8,601 nt of DNA, from NCBI GenBank assembly GCA_900320765.1, contig ONTN01000100.1, positions 1 to 8,601 of the forward strand, in the 5' to 3' direction. Shown piece by piece: positions 1 through 6,394 of this stretch (its first letter is position 1; every line of letters starts with the position of its first letter). The notes beneath the pieces are model-generated. The model made no database searches and was not told where the DNA came from. It was given only the letters and a program-made list of their open reading frames with translations. Origin of the DNA: an uncultured Eubacteriales bacterium (GTDB lineage: Bacteria; Bacillota; Clostridia; Oscillospirales; Oscillospiraceae). The translations under genes were made by a program, and so were the position numbers.

Positions 1-237
1 ATAGAAGGAATCATGGGGCTCGATCCGCGAAAACACCTCCGGGAGCTGGTTTTCCGTGATCTTCCTGGCCAGCAGCATTCCGCAGGCCTTGCCGCCGATC
101 ATGCCCGTTCCGACCATGCGTGAGTGGATCTCAAAATAATCCTGTGGACGGAAGTTGCGCTTGATCAGCTCCCGCATCCGCGGGTCGCGCGTCAGCATGA
201 TGTCGCAGATTCGGCTGCACTCCGCGCTGACGTCGAG
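1..237 (-). other. Interior fragment of a PEP/pyruvate-binding (PPDK N-terminal type) protein joined to the purD frame
   Basis: Residues 408-486 of the purD reading frame do not resemble any PurD. They contain RDPRMRELIKRNFRPQDYFE, then MVGTGMIGGKACGMLLARK and IEPHDSFY. This matches, from memory of the family, the region just before and into the ATP-grasp domain of PEP/pyruvate-binding proteins (PPDK_N) found in Clostridia; IGGK-x6-L corresponds to the glycine/lysine motif at the start of that domain. Normally several hundred residues precede this segment. Here they are missing and the segment continues out of the left edge. I infer that purD and a downstream same-strand gene were joined by loss of the intervening DNA. 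Family assignment is moderately confident; the novelty of the junction is untested. Confidence 0.65.
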
Positions 238-1458
238 CCCGTTTTCAAATTTCACCTTGTCCGCGTAAGCGTACGCCTCACAAACGGCTTCCTCAAGCGA
301 TCCGGCAACCGCCGTTACTCCGAGGACTCTGCCGCCCTTAGAGTAGAGCCCGTCCTCGCGCCTTTCGGCGCCCGCGACGTAGATCTCCTTTCCCTCCTCC
401 GGGGCGGGAAGCTCGATCTTAAAGCCGGACTCGTATTTCACCGGGTATCCCTTCGAGGCGATTATCACGCAGGCGGCGGATTTTTGGGAAAACTCGACGG
501 GCGTTTCCGCAAGCTTTCCCTCGGTAGTCGCGCGCATAACGGTGAGAAGATCGGACTTTAAAAGCGGGAGCACGACCTGTGTCTCGGGATCGCCAAAGCG
601 GCAGTTATACTCGATGACCTTAGGCCCGTCCTTCGTTATCATAAGCCCGAAGTAGAGGCAGCCCTTGAAGGGGCAGCCCTCCGCCGCCATTGCTTTTATC
701 GTGGGAACGAATATTTTTTCCATACACTCGGCTGCTATCTCGGGGGTGTAGTACGGATTCGGGGCTATCGTGCCCATTCCGCCGGTGTTCAGTCCCTCGT
801 CGCCGTCGTGGGCGCGCTTGTGATCCATGCTCGATATCATCGGCACGACGCTCTCGCCGTCCGTAAAGCTCAGCACGCTGACCTCGGGGCCCTTGAGGTA
901 CTCCTCGATGACTATGGAGCTGCCCGCCTCGCCGAAGGCCTTGTCCTCCATGCAGGAGATAACGGCTCTCTTCGCCTCCTCGCGGGTCATGGCGACGGTC
1001 ACTCCCTTGCCGAGGGCGAGGCCGTCCGCCTTGACGACGGTGGGTATCGGGCAGGTCTCAACGTATTTAAGAGCCTTTTCGGCCTCGGTAAATACCTCGT
1101 ATCTCGCCGTCGGTATGCCGTATTTTTTCATAAGCTCCTTGGCGAAGACCTTGCTTGCCTCTATCCTCGCTGCCTTCTTATCCGGGCCGAAGCAGGGTAT
1201 GCCGAGAGAGTTCAGAGCGTCGACGCAGCCGAGGGCGAGGGGGTCGTCTTGAGCGACAACGGCGTAGTCTATCTTATGCGTCTCGGCGAAGTGGACGATG
1301 AGCGGTATGTTCTTCGCGCCGACGGGGTAGCACTCCGCGTCGCCCTGTATGCCGCCGTTTCCGGGCAGGCAATATACGGTCTCAACGTTCTTATTCTTCT
1401 TGAGCGCCTTTATTATCGCGTGCTCGCGGCCTCCGCCGCCAATAACGAGAATGTTCAT
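1..1458 (-). CDS. purD: Phosphoribosylamine-glycine ligase (GAR synthetase), fused in frame to a PEP/pyruvate-binding protein segment; 3' partial
   Basis: PurD joins 5-phosphoribosylamine and glycine with ATP to give GAR, the second step of purine synthesis, in the cytoplasm. Residues 1-407 read as PurD: N-terminal nucleotide-fold start MNILVIGGGGREHA, the AQDDPL segment (69-74, equivalent to GPE-PL in E. coli), KADGLALGKGV (143-153) of the ATP-grasp, the GLNTGGMGT loop (222-230), and EYNCRFGDPETQ (283-294) carrying metal/ATP ligands. The PurD match stops at KVKFENG (401-407), about a dozen residues short of the usual end. The frame stays open through residue 486 at the window edge with unrelated sequence (separate entry). 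The start at 1458 has GGAGGG about 6 nt upstream and lies 18 nt after the purH stop. The PurD identity is secure. The fusion is visible in the sequence; whether it is biological or an assembly join is unknown. Confidence 0.93.
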   Translation of the reverse strand, partial: MNILVIGGGGREHAIIKALKKNKNVETVYCLPGNGGIQGDAECYPVGAKNIPLIVHFAETHKIDYAVVAQDDPLALGCVDALNSLGIPCFGPDKKAARIEASKVFAKELMKKYGIPTARYEVFTEAEKALKYVETCPIPTVVKADGLALGKGVTVAMTREEAKRAVISCMEDKAFGEAGSSIVIEEYLKGPEVSVLSFTDGESVVPMISSMDHKRAHDGDEGLNTGGMGTIAPNPYYTPEIAAECMEKIFVPTIKAMAAEGCPFKGCLYFGLMITKDGPKVIEYNCRFGDPETQVVLPLLKSDLLTVMRATTEGKLAETPVEFSQKSAACVIIASKGYPVKYESGFKIELPAPEEGKEIYVAGAERREDGLYSKGGRVLGVTAVAGSLEEAVCEAYAYADKVKFENGLDVSAECSRICDIMLTRDPRMRELIKRNFRPQDYFEIHSRMVGTGMIGGKACGMLLARKITENQLPEVFSRIEPHDSFY

Positions 1459-1476
1459 AGTTACCCTCCGTAGGTA

Positions 1477-2661
1477 TCAGTGGTGGAAGAGCCTCATTCC
1501 TGTAAACGCCATAGCCATACCGTAGGAATCGGCTGTCTCGATCACGTTATCGTCTCTGACGCTGCCGCCCGGCTCCGCGACGTACTTAACGCCGGATTTC
1601 GCGGCGCGCTGGATATTGTCTCCGAAGGGGAAGAAGGCGTCCGAGCCGAGGGATACGCCTGTGATGGTATCGAGATAGGCCCTCTGCTCTGCGTCGGTAT
1701 AGGGCTCGGGTCTCTCGGCGAAGAAGCGCTGCCACACGCCGTCGGCGGTGACGTCCTCCTCGTTCCTGTTAATATATCCGTCTATTGCGTTGTCCCTGTC
1801 GGCTCTGCCGAGGCCGGGCTTAAACTTGAGCGCCATGACCTTCGGGCTCTGGCGGAGAAACCAGGTGTCGGCCTTTGAGCCCGCAAGGCGGGTGCAATGG
1901 ATGCGGCTCTGCTGTCCCGCTCCGACTCCGATAGCCTGTCCGTCGTAAGCAAAGCAGACGGAGTTGGACTGGGTGTATTTGAGGGTGATAAGGCTCACGA
2001 TAAGGTCGCGCTTCTTATCCTCGGGAATCTCCTTGTTTGCGGTGACCACGTTTTTCAGAAGGTCGTAGTTGATTACGAAATCGTTTCTCCCCTGCTCGAA
2101 GGTTACGCCGAAGACGTCCTTCGTCTCCTGGTGCTCGGGAACGTAGTCGGGGTCGATGCGGACGACGTTGTAATTCCCGTTCTTCTTCGCCTTTAGTATC
2201 TCAAGGGCGGCCTCGGTATAGGCGGGGGCGATGACTCCGTCGGAGACCTCGCGCTTTATTATGCGGGCGGTGACCTCGTCGCAGGCGTCGGAGAGGGCGA
2301 TCCAGTCGCCGAAGGAGCACATTCTGTCGGTGCCTCTCGCTCTCGCGTAGGCAAGGGCGATAGGGCTGTCGTCAAGGCCCTTGATATCGTCCACGAAGCA
2401 GGCCTTCTTGAGCGTATCGCTCATCGGAAGGCCGAGGGCGGCGCCGGCTGGGGAAACGTGCTTAAAGCTCGCGGCGGCGGGGATGCCGAGCTCGCGCTTC
2501 AGCTCCATAACGAGCTGCCATGAGTTCATCGCGTCGAGGAAGTTTATATAGCCGGGGCGGCCGTTTAATACCTCGATGGGCAGGTCTTTCCCGCTCTTCA
2601 TATATATTTTTGCGGGCTTCTGGTTGGGATTGCATCCGTATTTAAGCTCAAATTCCTTCAT
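1477..2661 (-). CDS. purH: AICAR formyltransferase, stand-alone (PurH transformylase domain without IMP cyclohydrolase domain)
   Basis: Transfers a formyl group from 10-formyl-THF to AICAR, giving FAICAR, the penultimate step to IMP. The 394-residue protein covers only the AICARFT half of bifunctional PurH (usually about 510-530 residues); the N-terminal MGS-like cyclohydrolase domain is absent. Visible motifs from the chosen start are CNPNQKPA (10-17), the catalytic Lys-His pair in SFKHVSPAGAA (K67, H68), LKYTQSNSVC, and near the C-terminus FPFGDNIQRAAKSGV followed by EPGGSVRD. It ends GMRLFHH. I start at ATG 2661 because family members begin near MKEFELKYGCNPNQ and AAAGGA lies 12 nt upstream; the in-frame ATG at 2673 abuts that site and GTG 2682 lies upstream of it. 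Such stand-alone enzymes usually depend on a separate PurO-type cyclohydrolase, here the damaged gene just upstream. Confidence 0.93.
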   Translation of the reverse strand: MKEFELKYGCNPNQKPAKIYMKSGKDLPIEVLNGRPGYINFLDAMNSWQLVMELKRELGIPAAASFKHVSPAGAALGLPMSDTLKKACFVDDIKGLDDSPIALAYARARGTDRMCSFGDWIALSDACDEVTARIIKREVSDGVIAPAYTEAALEILKAKKNGNYNVVRIDPDYVPEHQETKDVFGVTFEQGRNDFVINYDLLKNVVTANKEIPEDKKRDLIVSLITLKYTQSNSVCFAYDGQAIGVGAGQQSRIHCTRLAGSKADTWFLRQSPKVMALKFKPGLGRADRDNAIDGYINRNEEDVTADGVWQRFFAERPEPYTDAEQRAYLDTITGVSLGSDAFFPFGDNIQRAAKSGVKYVAEPGGSVRDDNVIETADSYGMAMAFTGMRLFHH

Positions 2662-2663
2662 TA

Positions 2664-2726
2664 TTATGACCATTCCTTTCACTGAAGTTCAAGGCACAAA
2701 ATGACCATGAAATAGAATGGTCATAA
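2664..2726 (-). promoter_or_regulatory. Overlapping inverted repeats able to mask the purH ribosome binding site
   Basis: In the transcript (minus strand), TTATGACCATTC (2726-2715) is perfectly complementary over 12 nt to GAATGGTCATAA (2675-2664), which starts inside the purH ribosome binding site (AAAGGA, 2674-2679) and runs nearly to the ATG. The same upstream arm can instead pair over 8 bp with the nearer ATGGTCAT (2708-2701). The two pairings exclude each other: one hides the purH start, the other frees it. This suggests translational control of purH. A repeat-driven coincidence is possible. Confidence 0.45.
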
Positions 2727-2728
2727 AT

Positions 2729-2769
2729 GCCATGTTTTTCGGTTGCCGCGCAGCGGCGAGAAAAACGGC
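2729..2769. repeat. GC-rich imperfect hairpin between purO and purH
   Basis: GTTTTTC (2734-2740) pairs with GAAAAAC (2760-2766). Inside it, TTGCCGC (2743-2749) pairs with GCGGCGA (2753-2759), with one G-U pair and a GCA loop. GCC (2729-2731) and GGC (2767-2769) extend the stem past a 2-nt bulge. No T-tract follows on either strand, so it is not a classical terminator. It may be part of a small palindromic insertion or an RNA stability element. Confidence 0.55.
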
Positions 2770-2782
2770 TTCTAATTCAAAT

Positions 2783-2806
2783 AAGGTTGAAACTTGTTTC
2801 AACCTT
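2783..2806. repeat. 11-bp perfect palindromic hairpin just downstream of purO
   Basis: AAGGTTGAAAC (2783-2793) and GTTTCAACCTT (2796-2806) are exact reverse complements separated by TT. It begins 6 nt after the purO stop on the minus strand and is followed by TTATTTG, so it could act as a weak terminator or an mRNA processing/stability hairpin. The stem is not GC-rich and the T-tract is broken, so strong termination is doubtful. Confidence 0.6.
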
Positions 2807-2812
2807 TTCTCC

Positions 2813-3274
2813 TCAGTCGCCTAAATGTTTGTTGAAAAGCTTTACCTCGCCCTTCACGTTCGTATAGAGCGATACCTTGTTATCCGCGTTGAGAGCCGCC
2901 CAGACCTCTTCGGGCTCTGGCATATCTATCTCTATCGGCTCGCCGGAAAAAGTGGGCAGCGGGGCTCCGTCTCCCTCGTAGGTGCTGATAAAATAGCCCT
3001 TTCCCTCGTTCGCGCCCTCGTAGCAGAAAAACTCTCTGAGGCAGCGCCCGTCCTTATGCTTCAGGATGGAAATATCGAAGGAGCCGTCCTTATATATCAT
3101 AGCAGAAATCCTGGGGGTGTAGTTGGGCTCGTCCGGCTCGTACTCGCGGGTCATAAGCCCCGCCTTGAAATCGCCGTAGTCCCTGACCGTATCGGTCTGG
3201 TCGCCGTTTGTAACGATGAGCCCCTTCTCAGTCTCGCGGACGGGGTGATAGATGATAAGGCTTGGATCGACCAT
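2813..3274 (-). CDS. purO: PurO-type IMP cyclohydrolase, N-terminally truncated; possible pseudogene
   Basis: PurO-type IMP cyclohydrolase closes FAICAR to IMP and complements a PurH that has only the transformylase domain. Recognisable family sequence includes DPSLIIYHPVRE, IVTNGDQTDTVRDY, EPDEPNYTPRISAMIY and STYEGDGAPLP. Family-like sequence also runs upstream of the first in-frame ATG (3274), as NEGKAFDESK encoded back to about 3304, after which it meets the purN stop. From memory, bacterial homologues are about 230-240 residues and begin with a YPGRGI...MGRSENSRNR region; that part, roughly 50-60 residues, is absent. ATG 3274 has no ribosome binding site. The good site (AAAGGAGAG, 8 nt upstream) serves ATG 3303, which overlaps the purN stop as TAATG but is in another frame and gives only about 50 unrelated residues. 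It is therefore probably inactive as it stands, unless the sequence is missing a piece. Confidence 0.72.
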   Translation of the reverse strand: MVDPSLIIYHPVRETEKGLIVTNGDQTDTVRDYGDFKAGLMTREYEPDEPNYTPRISAMIYKDGSFDISILKHKDGRCLREFFCYEGANEGKGYFISTYEGDGAPLPTFSGEPIEIDMPEPEEVWAALNADNKVSLYTNVKGEVKLFNKHLGD

Positions 3275-3302
3275 CTTGGATTCGTCAAACGCCTTTCCCT
3301 CA

Positions 3303-3914
3303 TTAGTCTCTCTCCTTTATTATTTCGCCGGATACCTTCTCCGCGGCGGCGGGAAGGAGCTGCCACTCGGCCTCCTCCATTACCCGCCTCTGCAGCGTCT
3401 CCGGAGTATCGTTTTCTTTTACCTCGACTGCCTTCTGGAAGATTATCCTGCCTCCGTCCGGCACCTCGTTCACAAAATGCACCGTTGCCCCCGTGACCTT
3501 CACTCCGTACTCGAGGGCGGCCTCGTGTACGCGGAGCCCGTAGTATCCCTTGCCGCAGAAGCTGGGGATAAGAGCGGGATGCACGTTTATTATCCTCTCC
3601 GGCCACTTTGAGGTGAAGTTCGCCGTCAGTATGCTCATAAAGCCCGCGAGGATTATGAGATCAATCTTTTTCTCCGTCATAAGCCCCTGAAGCTCTCTCT
3701 CAAAGCCCTCCTGGCCTCCCGCGGCCTTCTTGGAGATGAACACCCCCTCGATACCCGCGTTTTTCGCTCTCTCGAGGGCGTAAGCGCTCTTCACGTTCGA
3801 GACGACGAGAACTATCTCGCCCGAGATGAGCTTTCCGCTTTTCTCCGCATCTATGAGAGCCTGCAGGTTCGTGCCGCCGCCCGAAACGAGGACGGCTATC
3901 CTCGCCTTTTTCAT
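3303..3914 (-). CDS. purN: Phosphoribosylglycinamide formyltransferase (GAR transformylase)
   Basis: Formylates GAR to FGAR using 10-formyl-THF. The 203-residue length is normal for PurN. Visible features are the N-terminal phosphate-binding loop VSGGGTNLQAL (10-20), ILAGFMSIL (88-96), the catalytic region NVHPALIPSF (N110, H112), GKGYYGLRVHEAAL (121-134), and GATVHFVNEVPDGG (142-155) with D153 matching the catalytic Asp of E. coli PurN (Asn106, His108, Asp144 there). The ATG overlaps the purM stop by 4 nt (ATGA), so translational coupling is likely. The C-terminus looks complete (ending IIKERD) even though the following purO gene has lost its 5' end right after this stop. Confidence 0.95.
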   Translation of the reverse strand: MKKARIAVLVSGGGTNLQALIDAEKSGKLISGEIVLVVSNVKSAYALERAKNAGIEGVFISKKAAGGQEGFERELQGLMTEKKIDLIILAGFMSILTANFTSKWPERIINVHPALIPSFCGKGYYGLRVHEAALEYGVKVTGATVHFVNEVPDGGRIIFQKAVEVKENDTPETLQRRVMEEAEWQLLPAAAEKVSGEIIKERD

Positions 3915-4951
3915 ACGAGCTGCACCCTGTCGCCGCCCTTAGAAACAAAGCCGATAACGTAGGCGTCCTCGCCGTTTGCTCTCAGGATATCGAGCGCCTC
4001 TCCCGCTTCCTGCGGGCTCACTACCGTCACCATGCCGACGCCCATATTGAACACGTTGAACATCTCGCGCTCGGGCACAGAGCCGAGGCGCTGCAGCACC
4101 TTGAATATCGGGAGAACGCGGACTCTGCTCTTCTCGATGCGGGCGGAGAGGCCTGCGGGCAGGGCGCGCGGTATATTCTCAAAGAAACCTCCGCCGGTGA
4201 TATGCGCGACGCTCTTGACCCTGACCTTGTCCATAAGAGCGAGCATCGGCTTAACGTAGATCTTCGTCGGCTCCAAAAGCGCCTCGCCTAAAGTTCTCAT
4301 CCCGAGCTCGGGAAGTATGGCGTAGAGATCCGTGTAGGAATCGGCAAGTATCCTTCTGACGAGGGAGAAGCCGTTGGAGTGTACGCCGGACGAGGGCAGA
4401 GCGATTATCACGTCGCCCTCTGAGACGTTCTTTGAATCGAGGACCTTATCCTTATCGACTATGCCGACGGCAAAGCCCGCAAGGTCGTATTCATTCACGG
4501 GGTAGAAGCCGGGCATCTCGGCTGTCTCTCCGCCGATGAGAGCGGCTCCCGCGCGGACGCAGCCCTCGGCCACTCCGCCGACTATCTCGGCTATCTTCTC
4601 CGGCTCGTTCTTGCCGCAGGCTATGTAGTCGAGGAAAAAGAGGGGCTTCGCTCCCGCGCAGATGATGTCGTTAACGCACATAGCGACGCAGTCGATGCCG
4701 ACGGTGCCGTGGCGCTCGAGGTCGAAGGCAAGCTTGAGCTTCGTGCCCACTCCGTCCGTTCCGGAGACGAGGACGGGCTCGCGCATTCCGGCTATATTGG
4801 GAACGAAAAGGCCGCCGAAGCCGCCGATATCTACGTCCGCTCCGGGCGTCTTCGTTCTCTGAACATGCTTTTTCATAAGCTCAACGGCTCTGTAGCCCGC
4901 GGTGATGTCCACTCCGGCAGCCGCGTAACGATCTGATCTTGAGTTTTCCAT
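3911..4951 (-). CDS. purM: Phosphoribosylformylglycinamidine cyclo-ligase (AIR synthetase)
   Basis: ATP-dependent closure of FGAM to AIR, the fifth step of the pathway. At 346 residues it is full length. Order of motifs: YAAAGVDITAGYRAVELMK (9-27), GGFGGLF (43-49), the nucleotide-binding SGTDGVGTKLKLA (63-75), DCVAMCVNDIICAGAKPLFF (87-106), GGETAEMPGFY (140-150), PSSGVHSNGFSLVR (186-199) and HITGGGFFENIPR (250-262). It starts 22 nt after the purF-like stop. The ribosome binding site AAGGAG lies 10 nt from the ATG and sits inside a small AAAAAG-GAG-CTTTTT palindrome. The 3' end overlaps purN by 4 nt. The identification is secure. Confidence 0.96.
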   Translation of the reverse strand: MENSRSDRYAAAGVDITAGYRAVELMKKHVQRTKTPGADVDIGGFGGLFVPNIAGMREPVLVSGTDGVGTKLKLAFDLERHGTVGIDCVAMCVNDIICAGAKPLFFLDYIACGKNEPEKIAEIVGGVAEGCVRAGAALIGGETAEMPGFYPVNEYDLAGFAVGIVDKDKVLDSKNVSEGDVIIALPSSGVHSNGFSLVRRILADSYTDLYAILPELGMRTLGEALLEPTKIYVKPMLALMDKVRVKSVAHITGGGFFENIPRALPAGLSARIEKSRVRVLPIFKVLQRLGSVPEREMFNVFNMGVGMVTVVSPQEAGEALDILRANGEDAYVIGFVSKGGDRVQLV

Positions 4952-4972
4952 CGTAAAAAAGCTCCTTTTTCT

Positions 4973-6394
4973 TTATTCGATACCGTTCCAGCAGTAGGTG
5001 CAGAGCTTGCACTTATCTATGCCGACGGAGGAAAGCGTACCTTCAAGGGTCTGGTATTCGAGGCTGTTGAAGCCGAGGCTCTTTGCTATATGGCAGCGCA
5101 TGGCCTTGCCGCGCTCTGTCGTCCCGTCGGCGTATTCGGCGACGTGGTCCTGTCCGGCCTCGCCCTCAAGCTCGGATATCGTCCTGCGGGCGATGAGCTC
5201 CATATCCGTGTTCGAGCGTGAAAAATTTAGGTATTTGCAGCCGTACATAACGGGCGGGCAGGCGGAGCGCATGTGAATCTCCCTCGCCCCGTTTTCAAAG
5301 AGGTAATTTACCGTGCCGCGAAGCTGTGTGCCTCTTACGATCGAATCGTCGACAAAGAGGAGGCGCTGTCCCTCAATGAGCTGCTTTACCGGCACGAGCT
5401 TCATCTTGGCTATCCTTTCCCTCAGCCCCTGGGTCTGCGGCATAAAGCTGCGCGGCCAGGTCGGGGTGTATTTTATAAACGCCCTTCCGTAGGATATCCC
5501 GCTCTCGTGCGCATATCCGAGGGCGTGAGCCGTTCCGGAATCGGGAACGCCGCAGACGTAGTCTACGGTGGGTAACGTTCCGTTCTTCTTCTCGTTCGCT
5601 GCGAAAAGTCTGCCGTTTATATTCCGGCTTATCTCAACGTTCGAGTCCTCGTAAACGCTGTTCGGGTAGCCGTAATACGTCCAGAGGAAGGTGCACATCT
5701 TCATTCTGCCGCGCGGCGGGGCGAGCACCTCGCAGCCCTCGGCGTTGAGCCTCACTATCTCGCCCGGGCCGAGGTCGCGCTCGTATCTGTAGCCGAGCTT
5801 CTCAAAGGCGAATGACTCGAAGGAGACGCAGTAGCCGTCCTCGTCCCTGCCTATTATCATCGGCAGCCTGCCGTCCTTATCTCTTGCGGCGATTATCTCG
5901 CCCGTGTCGGTCAGAATGAGAATGGACGCCGTGCCTCTTATCCTGTCTTGAGCATACCTGATTCCGTCTGCAAAGGAGTCCGCGGAATTAATCAGCATAG
6001 CTAATAGCTCCGCCTGATTTACCCTGCCGCCGCCCATCGCCTCGAAATGTCCGTGGGTCTTAAGTAGCTCTATCGTGAGCTCGTCCATATTGTTAATAAT
6101 TCCGACCATGCTGATCGCGTAAGTTCCGAGTGAGCTCTTTATCAGTATCGGCTGGGGGTCTGTGTCCGATATGCAGCCCATAGCGCTCCTGCCGTGCATC
6201 TCGGCGGCCTCCGCCTCGAACTTCGTGCGGAACGGGGTGTTCTCGATATTGTGTATCTCGCGCTGTATGCCTGCCTCCGGGCTATATACCGCGAGCCCTC
6301 CGCGCCTCGTGCCGAGGTGGGAGTGGTAATCCGTGCCGAAGAAAACGTCGTAGACGACCTCGCGCTTCGACACCGCTCCGAAAAAGCCGCCCAT
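4973..6394 (-). CDS. purF: Amidophosphoribosyltransferase-like protein (PurF family) lacking the catalytic N-terminal cysteine
   Basis: Canonical PurF makes phosphoribosylamine from PRPP using ammonia released from glutamine by an N-terminal Cys nucleophile nucleophile domain. This 473-residue protein has the family layout but begins MGGFFGAVSK, with Gly at the place of Cys1. The glutamine-site motifs are also altered: GCISDTDPQP (73-82) replaces the usual RYST-x-QP stretch, and MVGIINN (96-102) replaces the HNGN oxyanion loop. The phosphoribosyltransferase half looks intact: GVPDSGTAHALGY (282-294), KYTPTWPRSFM (308-318) and the PRPP loop LLFVDDSIVRGTQL (345-358). Cysteines at 234, 386, 462 and 465 correspond in position to the [4Fe-4S] ligands of Bacillus PurF; C468 adds a third Cys at the C-terminus. 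GGGGAGG precedes the ATG, which shares one base with the purE stop (TGATG). I recall similar proteins in Clostridia and Bacteroidetes. It may use free ammonia, be regulatory, or partner another PurF. Confidence 0.88.
   Translation of the reverse strand: MGGFFGAVSKREVVYDVFFGTDYHSHLGTRRGGLAVYSPEAGIQREIHNIENTPFRTKFEAEAAEMHGRSAMGCISDTDPQPILIKSSLGTYAISMVGIINNMDELTIELLKTHGHFEAMGGGRVNQAELLAMLINSADSFADGIRYAQDRIRGTASILILTDTGEIIAARDKDGRLPMIIGRDEDGYCVSFESFAFEKLGYRYERDLGPGEIVRLNAEGCEVLAPPRGRMKMCTFLWTYYGYPNSVYEDSNVEISRNINGRLFAANEKKNGTLPTVDYVCGVPDSGTAHALGYAHESGISYGRAFIKYTPTWPRSFMPQTQGLRERIAKMKLVPVKQLIEGQRLLFVDDSIVRGTQLRGTVNYLFENGAREIHMRSACPPVMYGCKYLNFSRSNTDMELIARRTISELEGEAGQDHVAEYADGTTERGKAMRCHIAKSLGFNSLEYQTLEGTLSSVGIDKCKLCTYCWNGIE

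Noticed and set aside
808..1473. Long plus-strand open frame opposite purD
   Set aside because: It is antisense to conserved purD codons, has no family resemblance and no proper ribosome binding site; it is a high-GC shadow.
3151..3303. Short frame from ATG 3303, which has a good ribosome binding site (MRERRLTNPRW...)
   Set aside because: It overlaps recognisable PurO sequence in another frame and its product is low-complexity Arg/Ser-rich. It is best explained as the frameshifted remnant of the original purO start, not a gene.
4955..4975. AAAAAG-GAG-CTTTTT palindrome as a terminator between purF and purM
   Set aside because: The stem is only 6 A-T rich pairs and contains the purM ribosome binding site; termination there would cut the operon, so it is more likely incidental.
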